DNA from: Hydra vulgaris
Taxonomy: Eukaryota > Cnidaria > Hydrozoa > Anthoathecata > Hydridae
Length of the DNA stretch: 64,000 nt
Direction of reading: 5' to 3'
Assembly (NCBI RefSeq): GCF_038396675.1
Contig: NC_088921.1
Location: forward strand, 72,697,501 to 72,761,500
Part shown: piece by piece, positions 35,681 through 50,554 of the stretch
Layout: the number at the start of each line of letters is the position of its first letter
Numbering within the stretch: position 1 is the stretch's first letter
Notes under the pieces: model-generated
The model's input: only the letters and a program-made list of their open reading frames with translations
What the model was told of the DNA's origin: nothing
Database searches by the model: none
Made by a program: the position numbers and the translations under genes

Positions 35681-35762
35681 GTGGCATGCAGTCGTGTCGC
35701 GACACACTTGGTGGCCCATATTTCATAAAATGCCCAGGCCCCTCAACGTAGAAATAGTGGTT

Positions 35763-37990
<2,228 letters not shown>

Positions 37991-38024
37991 GACCCATATG
38001 TCTTGCCCTTGATACAGCGCTGTA

Positions 38025-39090
38025 CTAACTAAATTTTTGAATATATATTAAAATAGTTATTATTTTAGTAAACATTCTAATGCAATATTTTAGGGGTGCA
38101 ATAAAGGGATAGAACGTGCTCCTCTTTCTCCCCTGCCTAAGGGCCTGTAAGTTATATGTTGAGTTTAATAAGAAAGTCTGTACTTGTGGAATATAAAATT
38201 CAATATCTTCTAAGCGACGAGCAATCTTGTATTGCAGTATAAGGTCACTTCGAATTCTGCGTTCTTCGAGTGTAGTTAAGCCAAGTGTTTTTAATCTTTG
38301 GTTGTAACTAAACTGTTTAATTAACAATATTGTTTTCGTTGCGCGTTGCTAAACACGTTCAAGAAGGGCAATTTCTGATTTGAGATGTGGAGACCAGGCT
38401 TACACGTAAACTCTAGATGCGGTCGAACTTATAGCTATTTTTTACACCGTTGATGTCTGCCATGGTGTAGATTTGTGTATATTTGTTTTTGCGACAACCA
38501 ACGTACACTACTTTGCACTTTTCAACGTTGAAGTACATAAGCTAGTTGCGCGATCAATTTATAGCGCTGTCGATGTCCGCTTGTAGTTTTTATAATCATA
38601 CGAAGACTGATTAGTATCGATAATTCCTATAATCTTGGTATCATCAGCGTACAATTTGGTCAATGCAAGTCATTGACAAAGAACAGTGGTCCGAGAACTG
38701 ATCCTTGAGGGACGCCGCTTGTCACCCTTTTCCACTATAACGTTTGTTCTCCAATGACAATTTGTTATTGTCTATTAGCTAGCAAAGCAATGATCCAGTT
38801 TAAAAGCTGATCTCGATTTCCATAGGCATGAATCTTATGAAGAAGTTGTTTGTGTGGCACTGTCTCGAATGCTTTGGCAAATTGTTTCAACCTGAGGTCC
38901 ACGGTAAGTTGCCGGAATTAAATCAGGTTTGTAAGGGAGCCATTGTGATCTACAAATCAGTGTTGAGACTTTGAAATTTGTGTAATTCACAGTGCTTCAT
39001 AATCTGCTCTTTGATAATTCTCTCCATCAGCTTGCACGGTACAGAGATGAAAGACACCGGGCTGTAGTTAAAAGCTTTAAACTTGTTTCT
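38025..39090 (-). pseudogene. CR1-like LINE fragment, decayed
   Basis: Minus strand: SPVSFISVPCKLMERIIKEQ (39050), then AFDTVPHKQLLHKIHAYG-like (38860), [11 protein letters not shown] near 38700, and C-terminally RLKTLGLTTLEERRIRSDLI (38290-38230), the usual C-terminal block of CR1-type RTs. Many stops. It is a different subfamily from the copies at 13-17 kb and 30-31 kb. Confidence 0.75.
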
Positions 39091-39134
39091 TTTCTTATGT
39101 TGATAAAACTAGACAATTTCAATTACAAGAAACT

Positions 39135-39600
39135 CCATTATCCTTGTATGTTAGTTTGCTTTTGCACATAACTATAAGAAAACGATCACTTATTGATAAG
39201 CTATTTCATTTTGATTTAAGAAAGATCGTTTATGATTGTCTACTTGCATTGACAACTGAACTGGGCAATGAATTGTGCAATCAATATAATGTGGATCAAG
39301 TTGTGTTTCCTCTGAAACTGCTTTAACAACTATTTACTGTTGAAGTGGTCAATAATATTGACCACAACCCCACAGCAACAACACACACAAAGTTGTTTTG
39401 GCTTATTAAATTTTGTTAGCTCCTGTAAACGTGTTATTCAGATTGTTAAGCATAATTTTAAAAAAGTAACTCCGCCAAAGCTGGTCCACAAACCAGGTGT
39501 AAAAGTAGTATGGATTTCAATTATATATAGCAATTTGAATTGCGTGTGCAAAACATTAAATTTGTTTATAAAATTTAAAATAAAAAGGTAGCAACCTACC
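39135..39600 (+). pseudogene. Repeat-associated protein fragment of unknown function
   Basis: Reads TRKRSLIDKLFHFDLRKIVY-like sequence, then LALTTELGNELCNQYNVDQV and, after a shift, VVNNIDHNPTATT. I recall similar blocks (RK--LID-LF-LG---SYDR, NIDHNP-ATT) in dispersed cnidarian proteins that look mobile-element derived, but no function is established. Stops follow 39327. The assignment is from memory of the pattern and is tentative. Confidence 0.35.
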
Positions 39601-39649
39601 CACTTATTGCATCATTGAGGCACCGTCAGTCTCAATGCGCAAAATATCA

Positions 39650-40272
39650 TTATGAATATTTAATTGACAAGTTTTGAGCTTCTTTTCCAACAAATTACAC
39701 CACCCTCAGACGCAAATTGGCCATTAATACAAGTCAGTCCCAAATTCCAAACATGACATCCAGTTCTATGTTCGTTAACATCCATAAAACGCCAATTCCG
39801 AGAAGAAGTCCACTCGTCAAGTGTGACACTGAAATAACCTTTTTCTTTTTTTGGCAACTTACTTCGGCAATTATTGACTGACGAACTTTTTCGCTGAAGT
39901 CCATTCAACAACCTTCTGAATACTGGTTGGTGATTTAGGAGCATCAAATGCACGCATTATTAAACATTTTCTTAAAGTAGTACAAAAAGAAGTTCAAAAA
40001 TCACAAAACAATAAAGCAACCATTCTAGATATTACTGCAGCAAAACTTTTGTCTACTTTTGAATTATAAATATCTTTTAAAGTTTTGCTTTCTCTATTTA
40101 AAGTTTTGCTCGCAAATGGGTATGCATTAACATCTTTAATATCTACTTACACTGTATGCACTTCGCCACTTGATTTTTTGTCCCTCGTTAAAAATAATTC
40201 CACACCAAACTTGATGAGTTCTCTTTGGATACTTCTATAAAAATTTCTTCTTGCTGATCCGACATCATAGGG
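39650..40272 (-). pseudogene. hAT transposase N-terminal half, decayed
   Basis: Minus strand from an ATG at 40272 (MSDQQEEIFIEVSKENSSSL) through VWNYF and AKCIQC (BED zinc-finger elements) near 40190-40130, then after shifts RLLNGLQRKSSSVNNCRSKL and SVTLDEWTSSRNWRFMDVNE (39830), the catalytic DEWTS block, and WNLGLTCINGQFASEG. The C-terminal half is absent. A hAT subfamily different from the 22.5-24.3 kb copy. Confidence 0.75.
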
Positions 40273-40612
40273 GTTAAAATTAAGTATACACAATAAGTGT
40301 ATGAAACTTTAAAACCGATAAAACTTACCTAATATGCTTTGAACTTGGCTTAAATAATAAATATTTAAGCTCAACAAAACAAAAATTTAAACTCGAAAAA
40401 AGCAATGGACATAAAAATCGGAATAATCCAGAATTCGATTTGTTTCCATTCTGGAATTCCAAATTTAATATAAACAAATGAATTTCGTTATTACGGAAAT
40501 TTCAAAATTCGGATTTAGATTCCCTAAATGAAACTCACTGCATATTGAGTACGCTCTGTGAATACATCCATCGAATATTGCTTTTAAAATTTTGATTGGA
40601 ATGTGGTTTGAT

Positions 40613-41235
40613 TTAAATATTGGTAGTTACATCTTTCCTGTAAACTTTGAACTCATATTTTCCTTTTGTATTATTAATTATAGTTATATTAAGAAAGTTT
40701 AGTGTCTTAATTTTGTTTTCAATTCCTATATTATATTTAAAAAAAGAACGTTGACTGTTAAGATTTGCTTGGAATTGTACTGCTTGTTTTAAGTTAAAAA
40801 ACCTAGCATGACTATCATCTACGTACCTATGAAACGATTTAATAACAAGCAAAGGATTTATTGTCATTGCCATTTTAATTGCGTTTTCCTCATAGTGTTG
40901 TAAAACAGGTTCAGCTAAAATAACTATAAAAGACAATCCAATAAGGCCTTAATTATCTAACACATGAATATCACCGTTCCACATAAAATAACAACGAAAC
41001 AAACAAAGTTCTATCAGTTGTTTTGTTTCAGATATAGTGAGTTTAGCTAAGTTTTTGTAAGAAATGTTTTTATTTAATTGATCCAAAAGTATTAAGGTTT
41101 TTAATGGAATGATGGGTATAAGTTAGCAATATCAGGAGATACAAAAACATCAATGCTTTCAAATAAACGGTGTGATTAATTTAGACAACGGACAATACGT
41201 GAAAAAAAATTTTGGGACTCAATTTTTTCTTGTTT
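40613..41235 (-). pseudogene. Penelope-type reverse transcriptase fragment (YVDD)
   Basis: Minus strand: IDVFVSPDIANLYPSF near 41150 (finger/palm motif with Asp), then CYFMWNGDIH, and from 40936 a stretch of 107 codons with LAEPVLQHYEENAIKMAM, HRYVDDSHARF (catalytic YVDD) and LNFLNITIINNTKGKYEFKV followed by YRKDVTT, the post-palm FLD and YRK blocks of Penelope-like RTs. It is a different lineage from the YRDD copies at 48-53 kb. No GIY-YIG part is seen here. Confidence 0.7.
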
Positions 41236-41239
41236 ACGT

Positions 41240-42340
41240 TAAAGAAGCCAATAGCAAGCTGACGTCAAAAACAAATTTTTTGTCGTAAGTTAACAGTGAT
41301 AATTTTTTATTATTATATCATATGATGATGATGATGGTGGCTATATTCCGGCGAAAATTTAATAAGTATCGAGAGAATTTGTATTATCTGAGATTTTAAG
41401 GTAGCATAGGGTAAACGATTGATTAAATGGCCGTAGTCGCTTTTTCAACCACAAAAATTTTCATAACATTTTAATTACTCGATGAAATACTTTTAAAAAT
41501 TTACAGACGACGAATTTATTATTCTAGATTTATTTTTACCAACTATAATGGTAAAAATTGATAACATTTCTCACTTTGTAATGCGATTTATTTTTTGGCC
41601 GTAAAAATGTATGTTTTGGCTTTAAAAAAATGTTTTATTCGGTCGTAAACATACCAAATGTATATTTTAAAATCATTCAATCCAACAGTCCTTAAGTTGT
41701 AAAAACTATAGACTTTTACGCTAATTAACATTTTTATCACTAACAATAGCTTTTATAGTAACGAATGAAAAATTAGCTGAACAAAAAATAACAATCATAA
41801 AGAAAGTTATTTCAGACATTACGCCTCCATTTAGACGTTATTACAAGAAATGCCTAATAAGTTCTTATTAAGGACAACGCAATGCAACATTTTCATACGT
41901 CGAAATATTTTTTTTCAGCCAAACCCAAAAGTATGTCCTATAAATTCATTAGTTGTGACCTATAAAGTTAACCAAATCTATTAGTCATGGTCACAAAATA
42001 AAGAGGGAAGTAGGGGCTTTAAAATCTGCTCTCAAAAATTGATAAAATATTGATAATATAAATCGTGTTTTTTTCTTCCAACCATAATTTGAAGTTGAAA
42101 AAATGTGCGATTCTCAAAAATATATATTTTACCCTATTTAGAAATGTTATCAATTCAAATAAATTAATTGAACTGATAAATGGGACAATAAATTAACTAT
42201 CCCAATTCAAATTTCATTTTGATAAAAAAATTTTACTGAAAAAACGTTTTTTTTTAAAGAAATTAATAAATATTTAATAGATCTTTAACATAGCAGTTTT
42301 TCTCATAATAAGAATCTTTATAATTAAATATCTCCATTGT
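41240..42340. other. No recognisable feature
   Basis: A+T-rich DNA. A short GATGATGATGATGG run at 41322 is the only simple repeat. Confidence 0.5.
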
Positions 42341-45016
42341 GTTTTCTCTTCACAGCAAATAATAAAAAACTAAGCTGAAACATGATTTATCCTCGACAGT
42401 TCCTATAAATCTTCGTCGATATGTTTATGAACTTACTCCAACCGAAACATCATTTGGAGGAGCTCTGATTTATATTTCTGATAAACTAATTTATAAACCT
42501 AGAAATGATTTACTTATGTATAAACCCCAATTCCTAGAGTCTATATTTGTTGAAATCATTTTCCCTAAAGAGTCTAAAATCATAGTAGGATGTATTTATC
42601 GTCATCCTAATATGGATATTGATGAATTTAATGTTTCATATCTAGCTTTTTTATTGGAAAAACTTTCTCTTGACCAGAATAAAACCATTTTTGTAACTTT
42701 AATATAGATCTTATTAAAGCAAACTCAGATAGTTCCATTGCGGACTATTTGAATATCATTGCCTCAAATAACTTCCTTCCTTTTATATCTCTACCGACAA
42801 GAGTTACAAATCACTCAAGAACCTTAATTGATAATATATTTTCCAACTCAGTTTCTAAAATTGTTTTTTTCCGGCAATCTAACTATTAGAATATCGGATC
42901 ATTTGACAGTTTCTAATTTATCCATCTTTTAAAAGCAAAAAATTAATTCTCGTAAAAGCAATATTTTCTTAGAAATTTCAAGAAACTTGATAGTAATGAA
43001 TTCAGGAATAATTTTTAAAAAATAAACTGGAATAAAGAAATTTAATTTTTTAATGGTAATACGAACAAATCGTATGACGACTTTTTCAGTAGCTTTAACT
43101 CTCTTCTAAGACAAACATGCACCGCTAAAAAAACTGAGTAATCGTCAATTAACTCGGAGCCTTAAACCATGGATTACTTCAGCAATCTTGACCTCAAAAA
43201 AAATGTAATATGATATTTAATAAATTTCTCAAAGCAAAAAACCTAAATGACAAACTTAACCTTGAAAAAACTTTACTGAAATCGCTAATGATTGGTTTTC
43301 ATCGTATATTTAAAATAGAACCCAGTTTGTCTCCATTAATGGGTTTAATTCCTCAAATAAAGTTATCGAATATGGTGTCCCCCAGGGTTCTTTTCTTGGG
43401 CCTTTACTGTTTTTAATATATATAAACGGCTTGTCTTACTCTATAAATATTTCCGTTGTTTGCCATTTCGCTGATGATACCAATCTTCTATGCATAAATA
43501 AACCACTTACACAGCTTTGTAAAAAAGTAAATTCAGATCTCCATCATTTGTGACATTGGTTAAATAGTAATCGTATATTTCTAAATATCAATAAACTGAA
43601 TTCATTATTTTTCACCCTCCAAAAAAAAAAACTGATAATGATAAAGTCAAAATTAAAATTAACGGTAAAAGACTTTTCCCATCTGAATATATGAAGTATC
43701 TGGGAATATTTCTTGACAAAAACCTATCTTGGTACTACCAAATGATTCAATAAATCTCCCTCGAGCCAATAGTATGTTATCTTTAATACGACACTATGTT
43801 CCCCAAAATACTCTAATATCAATATACTATTCCGTGTTCTCCACCAATCTAAGCCATTTTTGCGTTGTTTGGGGTCGACATGGAAGTTTTCTATTAAGTT
43901 GTATAAACAGTTTGCAACGTACTTCCATCAGAATTATGACATTTTCAATCAAATATCTAAAACAGGTTTTGTGGAAACAAACAGGAGTTTTGAGAGATTT
44001 AATCTAATATCTAAAACAGATTTTCTGTATTAAAAATTCTAAAATTTCAAGATCTTATAAAGCTTTATAACTTTCTTTTTGTGTTGGATTTCCTCCAAAA
44101 TAATCTACCAAATTCGTTTACTAATTTTTTTTATTAAAACAAGTAATACACATAAATATCATACTCGTAATACTAAATATAGTAATTTGCACCCTTCTTT
44201 TTTCAATACTGTCAAATATGGCAAGCTCTCCATAAAACATCAATGTATTTCTCACTGGAGCCAATTAATACCTTTTATAAAAAAAAAGATTTTAGCTAAA
44301 TGCCCTTGTGGTACTAACTTTCTTCCTCTCAATAGAATCTTAAGAAATTTTTATCTGAGCATATATTTAGCAAATATAAATGATATCTTTTATTATTATT
44401 CCTTCAATATATTATTGTATTAACTTTACTTTTTTTTATATATTATTTTTCTTAATTTTGTTACTACTACTAATTTTATTATCGTTATTACTATTATTAT
44501 TAATATATCTTTGTTTTTGTTACCTTATCAGTATCATCTATAGTGATAATCATAGTAGTTTTGTAGTTGCAGTAGCTTTATCATTATTGTTATAACTATT
44601 TTTGTAATTGTTTATTTTATAATAATTAACTAAACTATAATAATAATTATTTATTATTGCGCTATCATCAAATATAATTTTTTTTACGGCTGTTATATTG
44701 CAGTAATTATTCGCAATATTATTAATACATATTATTATTATTATTACTATTATAATTTTTAAATTAATATTTCTATTTTTATTTTTATAATTATTATTAA
44801 CTGCAACTCTTCTATGTTTTTATTTTTATTTTTTTGTTGCTGTTTATCTTCCCTTCCTTTTTTATTTTGTTTCTTTTAGGTGTCACTCCATTGACTAGTT
44901 TTTAACTGTATGAGTGACACCTAACCTTTTAACTATATGAGTGACACCTATATGTAAATTTATCATTTATCATTGTAAAAGTTCATTATTTATGGTGAAA
45001 TAAATGGAAAAAAAAA
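42341..45016 (+). pseudogene. Non-LTR retrotransposon with 3' poly-A, decayed
   Basis: Endonuclease part: ELTPTETSFGGALIYISDKL (42435), FVEIIFPKESKIIVGCIYRH (42550), PNMDIDEFN, then a broken FNIDL region and NFLPFISLPTRVTNHSRTLI (42770), ISDHLTVS (42890). RT: EYGVPQGSFLGPLLF and FADDTNLLCINKPL (43370-43510), then KYLGIFLDKNLSW (43695), and C-terminally TSNTHKYHTRNTKYSNLHPS (44140). The 5' half of the RT is deleted. The 3' region has ATT-rich low complexity, three copies of a TGAGTGACACCT-type motif (one inverted), and ends GTGAAATAAATGGAAAAAAA, a plausible transcript tail. Confidence 0.8.
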
Positions 45017-46098
45017 GACTTTAAAGTTAAAAAGACTTTGTCGAACAAGTTGGTCGTCTTGAGTGGACGCATTCTATGCTATAAAATATAGGTATGTTGA
45101 TATTCCTAAAGGAATTACAAGATTTTGCCTAAGAAAGTCAAAACAAGTCATAGAGGAACTTTAACATGCAACTATTATATTCTCCATGTTCGACCCAGAA
45201 TTTGAATTTATTTGTAATACAGAGATATAACTGAGCATACTTTTAACTTCAAAGACACTAGCAGAAAACTTGAAAACCACTAACACGTTCGCCAACATTC
45301 GTGAAATATGGCTTTTTTATATGACCACACAAAAAGATCAGAGAATTCAAGATTTCTTTAAAGGTAAACATTTATAAATGTTTTTCATTCTATTGAAAAT
45401 TTGTTCTTGACACTGATCTGTTTCAGCTACCACCACACTTCCAGGGGGCAAAAATTGGTGACTAACTTCTTCACATTTTTTCATCCTCAGCATTTAAAGA
45501 ATTTATCGCATACTGAAATGAAACTTGCTGCTACCAAATTTATTGCAAAAGGTATGGTTGAAAAGTCATAGCCTAATGATGCGAATAACAACTTTGCACA
45601 AGCAAAATTTTACGAGGAGACTAATCAAGATGTATTGCAACATCTAATTAAATTAAAACTAATTAATTGAAACGAAGTGAAACTAATCACATCGATGCAT
45701 CGCGATGGCAGAATTAGCAACTGTATGCGTTCTCTTTGTTACACTTCGAGTTACTATTCCAGTAACTTCGCGTGAACAATCTTTTTTAAAACTTAAGATC
45801 AACAAAACCTACCTACGGTCTACGATTTCTTGCTGGATAGGATTTTGGCAATTGAAAATAAGAAAGCTATGTTTCTGCACAAAGAAAGTCATTGGAGATT
45901 TTGGTATGAAAAAATCACGTATCGATAAATTTGCTGAGTGAAATGTTACTTCAGGAATGTTATTTGTATTGGATAGTATTCAAATTTTTACCACTATGCA
46001 ATACAAATATAATTCATGAAATAACATTTCACTTAGCAAAATTATTTATTACCGTTAAAAAAACATTTCTGGTAGTTATACTGTTATTTTTTGACGGT
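45017..46098. other. Unassigned DNA with one inverted repeat
   Basis: No coding assigned; an open stretch at 45705-45941 has no motif. An inverted repeat of about 50 bp with mismatches joins 45925-45975 (TTTGCTGAGTGAAATGTTAC) and 46000-46050 (its complement). Confidence 0.5.
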
Positions 46099-46474
46099 GC
46101 ACAGTGGACCAGGTGGGTATCAGGAAAAAATTCCCGCAAGATAAAATCCTACAGGCTGAGGGAGGTCATTAACCTCCAGCTCAAAGACTTTAATATGTCT
46201 ATTGCAATTAGCGGATTTTGACGATCGTTGACAGTTTTTAAAACCGTCATCAAATTCGCTGCCTTTGCAATAGCGCATAACTTGACGTTTTGATATAAAA
46301 TGAAATATTTATATAACTATTAAAAATAAATAAAGAAATAAATAAACTATTTTATTGATATATCCTAAATTTTAGGTAAATTTTTTTTTGGGCGGATATT
46401 ATGCGGGGGGATTGTTTCTTGGGGGGATTTTATCTGGGAGATATTTTCCTAGATCCGCCAGGTGGTGGACAAAC
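46099..46474. mobile_element. Small inverted-repeat element (MITE-like)
   Basis: The left end CAGTGGACCAGGTGGGTATC-AGGAAAAAATTCCCGC-AAGATAAAATCC is matched by the complement of GGATTTTATCTGGGAGATAT and TTTTCCTAGATCCGCCAGGTGG at the right. Inside, a second inverted pair around 46200-46262 (CTATTGCAATTAGCGGATTT). No coding. Confidence 0.55.
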
Positions 46475-46605
46475 AAAAAAAAAGTTTAACATATTTAAAA
46501 CCATATAATAAAATATATTCATATTATTGTATTGTATTGTTTTCAAAATTATTCTGATCAAATAATATCTTTTGAAACCATGATAATCAAATGCGGTTCT
46601 ATGTA

Positions 46606-47218
46606 CCGTAAACCGTTACTTTGAATTGCGGGGTAACTTTGAATACAAATAAATTTTTTTGTTCTTACTGTAATTATGAAAAGTAGTTATACAAAACTGT
46701 TCCACACTTAAGCATCAAAATATTAAAAATAGTTTGTATTTTGATTAGTTTCAATTTATTTATTTGTTTTGTTGCTGCTTTAATAATGATTTAAATATTT
46801 CGGATTTTTTTCTGAAATAAGTAAGCCATAATACTTCGTACAGAATTCTTCAAATACCAAAGAAAACCATTTGGGTGCTCAGTATAAAATAGTACTATGT
46901 TATTTTAATATTAATAAGTTTATGTGACCCTTGAGGGTTGTTTTTATTGAATTTTAAAACCAAACATTATGTTTTTGAATTTGTTTTGCTTTTATTGCAA
47001 AACATATTCAAATTTACCCCATTTGCAGGGTAACTTTGAATGACTAGTTAAATGAATATTATATAGAATGCTTTCGTTTTAATATTTTTTCGAATTCGGA
47101 TTATGTAAGAGCCAACCATAGCCCTTTATGCATTTTATTAAATTTCAATTATTGTTAATAATGAAGGAAGGGTATATAAAATTATCTCAAAAACGATCTA
47201 AGTAACCCCGGTTTACGG
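46606..47218. mobile_element. MITE with CCGTAAACCG ends
   Basis: Left CCGTAAACCGTTACTTTGAA and, on the minus strand at the right, CCGTAAACCGGGGTTACTTA. TA flanks both sides (46604-46605, 47219-47220), so insertion at TA is likely. GGGTAACTTTGAAT occurs twice inside. Noncoding, about 610 bp. Confidence 0.65.
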
Positions 47219-47221
47219 TAT

Positions 47222-48055
47222 AACAAAAAAAAATACGCGTATTTTTTAAAGTTTTTTGCATAGTTGTAGTAAACAATAACTTTTAAAACACTTTGAGTAT
47301 ACAATTGGCTTTGAAATAAAGAGATAAATTAAAAGCATTTATTACATATAATTTAGGGACCCTACTAGAACATTTATTAAATGCTTGAGCTAGTAAATAC
47401 AATGTCTACAAACCATTAGCACAATGTGCATTGCCATAAATTTCCCCTATTAGATTTATTTTAGGGTTGTTAACCGGAAGATTTTGTACAATTCCGGAAA
47501 AAAAAACAGTCTTTTGGAAGGAGATTGAGATCGAGAAATAACTTTTTTTTCGTATTCATTATTTAAAAAAAAAAAATTAAACCGTCGATGCTCATTTCGC
47601 AAATGCTACTTCCAAAATTTAGCTTTTCGCAAGTTGCATTACGAAATAAAACTATTTTGCAACATACGAAGTTGTGCTGTTGAAAGTTGCTCTAGCGAAA
47701 CGAGCACTTTCGCTACACATTTTAAAGTCTATAAAGAAAGTTTGTTCACCAGACGGATATAATTGTAAAAATTAACATCTTTATATCATAAAATATTTCT
47801 AATGAACTTTTATTTTCAGTATCATAATATATTCAACTTTTAAGGTTTTATTTTTTGAAATAATGATAAAAAACAAAATTTCTTTCGAAACGAAACGGTT
47901 TTGCACCGCAACATGCGTAAGTGTTCTTATCGGAAACAAACTTACGAAACGTGCCATAATAAATATATTCAATTATGATTTATGAATGAAACACGTATAA
48001 TTAACTAAGTAACAACAATGTTAATTATTATATGATATAAATCAAGACTTTCATG

Positions 48056-48063
<8 letters not shown>
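47222..48063. other. No recognisable gene; TTTCG-rich patch
   Basis: Around 47460-47950 there are many TTTCGCAA / CCGGAA / TACGAAA words. A similar word set occurs at 58040-58230. No coding. Confidence 0.4.

Positions 48064-48130
<67 letters not shown>
48064..48130. repeat. (TA)n array left of Penelope copy B
   Basis: TA array ending at TATGTAAATTATG. Confidence 0.97.
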
Positions 48131-48132
<2 letters not shown>

Positions 48133-48219
48133 AATTATGTTGGTGTATTTTACAAATAGAGTGCTCAATGTTCTTAAATAACAGAGCAATAATTAATTAG
48201 TAAAAAACACTTATATAAC

Positions 48220-48275
48220 TTTTATCTTCGACTTGAAGTTCCACCATTGCTGGATCATCAGAAAGAGTTACTAAA
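48220..48275 (-). ncRNA. Hammerhead-like motif (left, copy B)
   Basis: Minus strand: AACTCTTT, CTGATGA (48261-48255), a stem with GCAA tetraloop CCA-GCAA-TGG, then GGAAC and a stem CTTC-GAAG before ATAAAAG. The core CTGATGA is intact; the GAAA element is imperfect. Weaker than the copy A motif. Confidence 0.4.
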
Positions 48276-48289
48276 TCTCAAAAAAAAAT

Positions 48290-48784
48290 TCAATTTATAG
48301 AAAAAAAATATGTTATGTGGCCTTTTATAATTCTTTCTAAATTTTTTGTACAACTATAACTTACTTTAATGGTATTTCTGTTAAAAATGTTATGTAATTT
48401 ATTAGAGAGAGGAAAATGTTTGTCTACTAATTTTAGAAAAATTTTACCTATATTTGTTGAAACATTTTTGCTGTACGGGGGGTTGAACCAAATTATTTTT
48501 CTATTTCTATTACGCTTTTTTGCAATTTTCTTTTCAAATTTTAGCTCGAAATTTTGAAAGCCACTTTTTTTAAGGGCATCTTCATAAACGCGTTTAGAGG
48601 AGTTAAAAATATTTTCATTAGAAGAGTTTTGGTTTAGCCTATTGTTAATTGAAATTGGATTTTGTTTTAGAATTTGAGGGGGATGGTTCGAATTTACATT
48701 AATATACAATAATTCGTCATTAGGTTTTTTGTAGGGCTTATAGGAACTTTCTGAGAGGTTAAATGTGACATCAAGAAAATTCAC
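48290..48784 (-). pseudogene. Penelope post-RT linker, inverted copy
   Basis: Minus strand from MNFLDVTFNL, the block after the RT palm, through KKPNDELLYINVNSNHPPQI, SINNRLNQNSSNENIFNSSK, IIWFNPPYSKNVSTNIGKIF and SYSCTKNLERIIKGH, then 8 unrelated residues of noncoding 3' sequence. The first 150 residues are almost identical to the forward arm at 48853. Confidence 0.85.
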
Positions 48785-48852
48785 TATTTTTAAATTTATA
48801 TTTACTTCAATTAGGAAGCCAAATAAATATAATAAATATAAATTTAAAAATA

Positions 48853-49808
48853 GTGAATTTTCTTGATGTCACATTTAACCTCTTAGCAAGTTCCCATAAG
48901 CCCTACAAAAAACCTAATGATGAATTATTGTATATTAATGTAAATTCGAACCATCCCCCTCAAATTCTAAAACAAATTCCAATTTCAATCAACAATAGGC
49001 TAAACCAAAACTCTTCTAATGAAAATATTTTTAACTCCTCTAAACGCGTTTATGAAGATGCCCTTAAAAAAAGTGGCTTTCAAAATTTCGAGCTAAAATT
49101 TGAAAAGAAAATTGCAAAAAAGCGTAATAGAAATAGAAAAATAATTTGGTTCAACCCCCCGTATAGCAAAAATGTTTCAACAAATATAGGTAAAATTTTT
49201 CTAAAATTAGTAGACAAACATTTTCCTCTCTCTAATAAATTACATAAGAAATTTTAACAGAAATGCCATTAAAGTAAGTTATAGTTGTACAAAAAATTTA
49301 GAAAGAATTATAAAAGGCCACAATTACGCATTAATTAATTAAAATAAACATATAAATGAAAAAAACACTGATTATTTTAATTGTAAACAAAAAATATATT
49401 GCCCTCTAAATGGAAAATGTCTTTCGAAAAATGTAATTTACAAGTGCATTGTTTCGTCACAAAACAACCCTGATAAACAATATATTGGCTTAACCGAGGG
49501 GGAATGGAAAAAATGTTATGCCAACCACAAACAATCGTTTAAACACAAAAAATCTTCAAAAGAGACTATGCTGACAAAATATATTTGGGATTTAAAAGAA
49601 AAAAATAAAAATTTTAATTTACAATGGTCTATTCTAAAATCTGCCCCTGCCTATAATAACATTTCCAAAAAATGTATGCTATGTTTGAAAGAAAAATTTG
49701 AAATAATTACTCATTTAAATCAATAAAATATATTAAATAAAAAGTCTGAATTAATTTCTAAATGTAGGCACGAAATTAAATACCTCTTAAAAAATTATAA
49801 AAACAAAT
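48853..49808 (+). pseudogene. Penelope linker and GIY-YIG endonuclease, copy B
   Basis: Forward arm: MNFLDVTFNL through NKLH, a frameshift at about 49250, then NCKQKIYCPLNGKCLSKNVI (Cys motif before the domain), YKCIVSSQNNPDKQYIGLTE (GIY-YIG core), GEWKKCYANHKQSF, with Cys where copy C has the conserved Arg (KKR), and ends HEIKYLLKNYKNK at 49808. A stop interrupts near 49723. The reverse transcriptase is absent (5' truncation). Confidence 0.85.
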
Positions 49809-49969
49809 GACCAAATTAAAGTAAGCCCATTCCAAAGAAATTTATTTCATAATTACTTTCTGTAACTTCCCGTTAACAAAAAAATATAGTAATTAAAAAT
49901 TTTTATAATAATTTATAACTTCCTGTAAAATATTTTTTTCTAAAAATTGAATTTTTTTTTAGATTTAGT

Positions 49970-50025
49970 AACTATTTCTGATGATCCAGCAATGGTGAAT
50001 CTTCAAGTTGAAGATAAAAGTTAGA
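49970..50025 (+). ncRNA. Hammerhead-like motif (right, copy B)
   Basis: Plus strand: CTGATGA at 49978-49984, CCA-GCAA-TGG stem, then GTGAA and a 6-bp stem ATCTTC/GAAGAT. One A of the GAAA core seems to be missing. Same layout as at 48220-48275. Confidence 0.4.
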
Positions 50026-50045
50026 TATGTGTTTTTTACTAATTG

Positions 50046-50189
<144 letters not shown>

Positions 50190-50554
50190 AACAATTTTAA
50201 AAAGTATTCAACACAATAGAGTGTCTACATGTCAATGTATTTAAAAGAACAGAGCAATTATATATTAGTAGAAAATCACTTAACAAAAATTTTTTTTCAT
50301 TTTTTACTGTGTTTTATCAACAAAGATTCATCAGAAATGAATGATCAAATTAATAGAACTTTAATTTATACCAAAAATTAAGTTGCAGGAAGTTGCAAAT
50401 GTCTTACCTACTGTAATTTTTCACACGTTTGTGGAATTTGCTGACACTATTTTAAAAAGAATTCTTTAGAAATGAATACTCATGCTATTTTTTTAAGATT
50501 TTTTTTTTTTAAAAAAAAATGGTAGTTAATGTAAATATTAATTGAACTCATTTA

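Noticed and set aside
44380..44820. Leucine/isoleucine-rich small membrane protein
   Set aside because: It comes from ATT-rich low-complexity sequence in a LINE 3' region.
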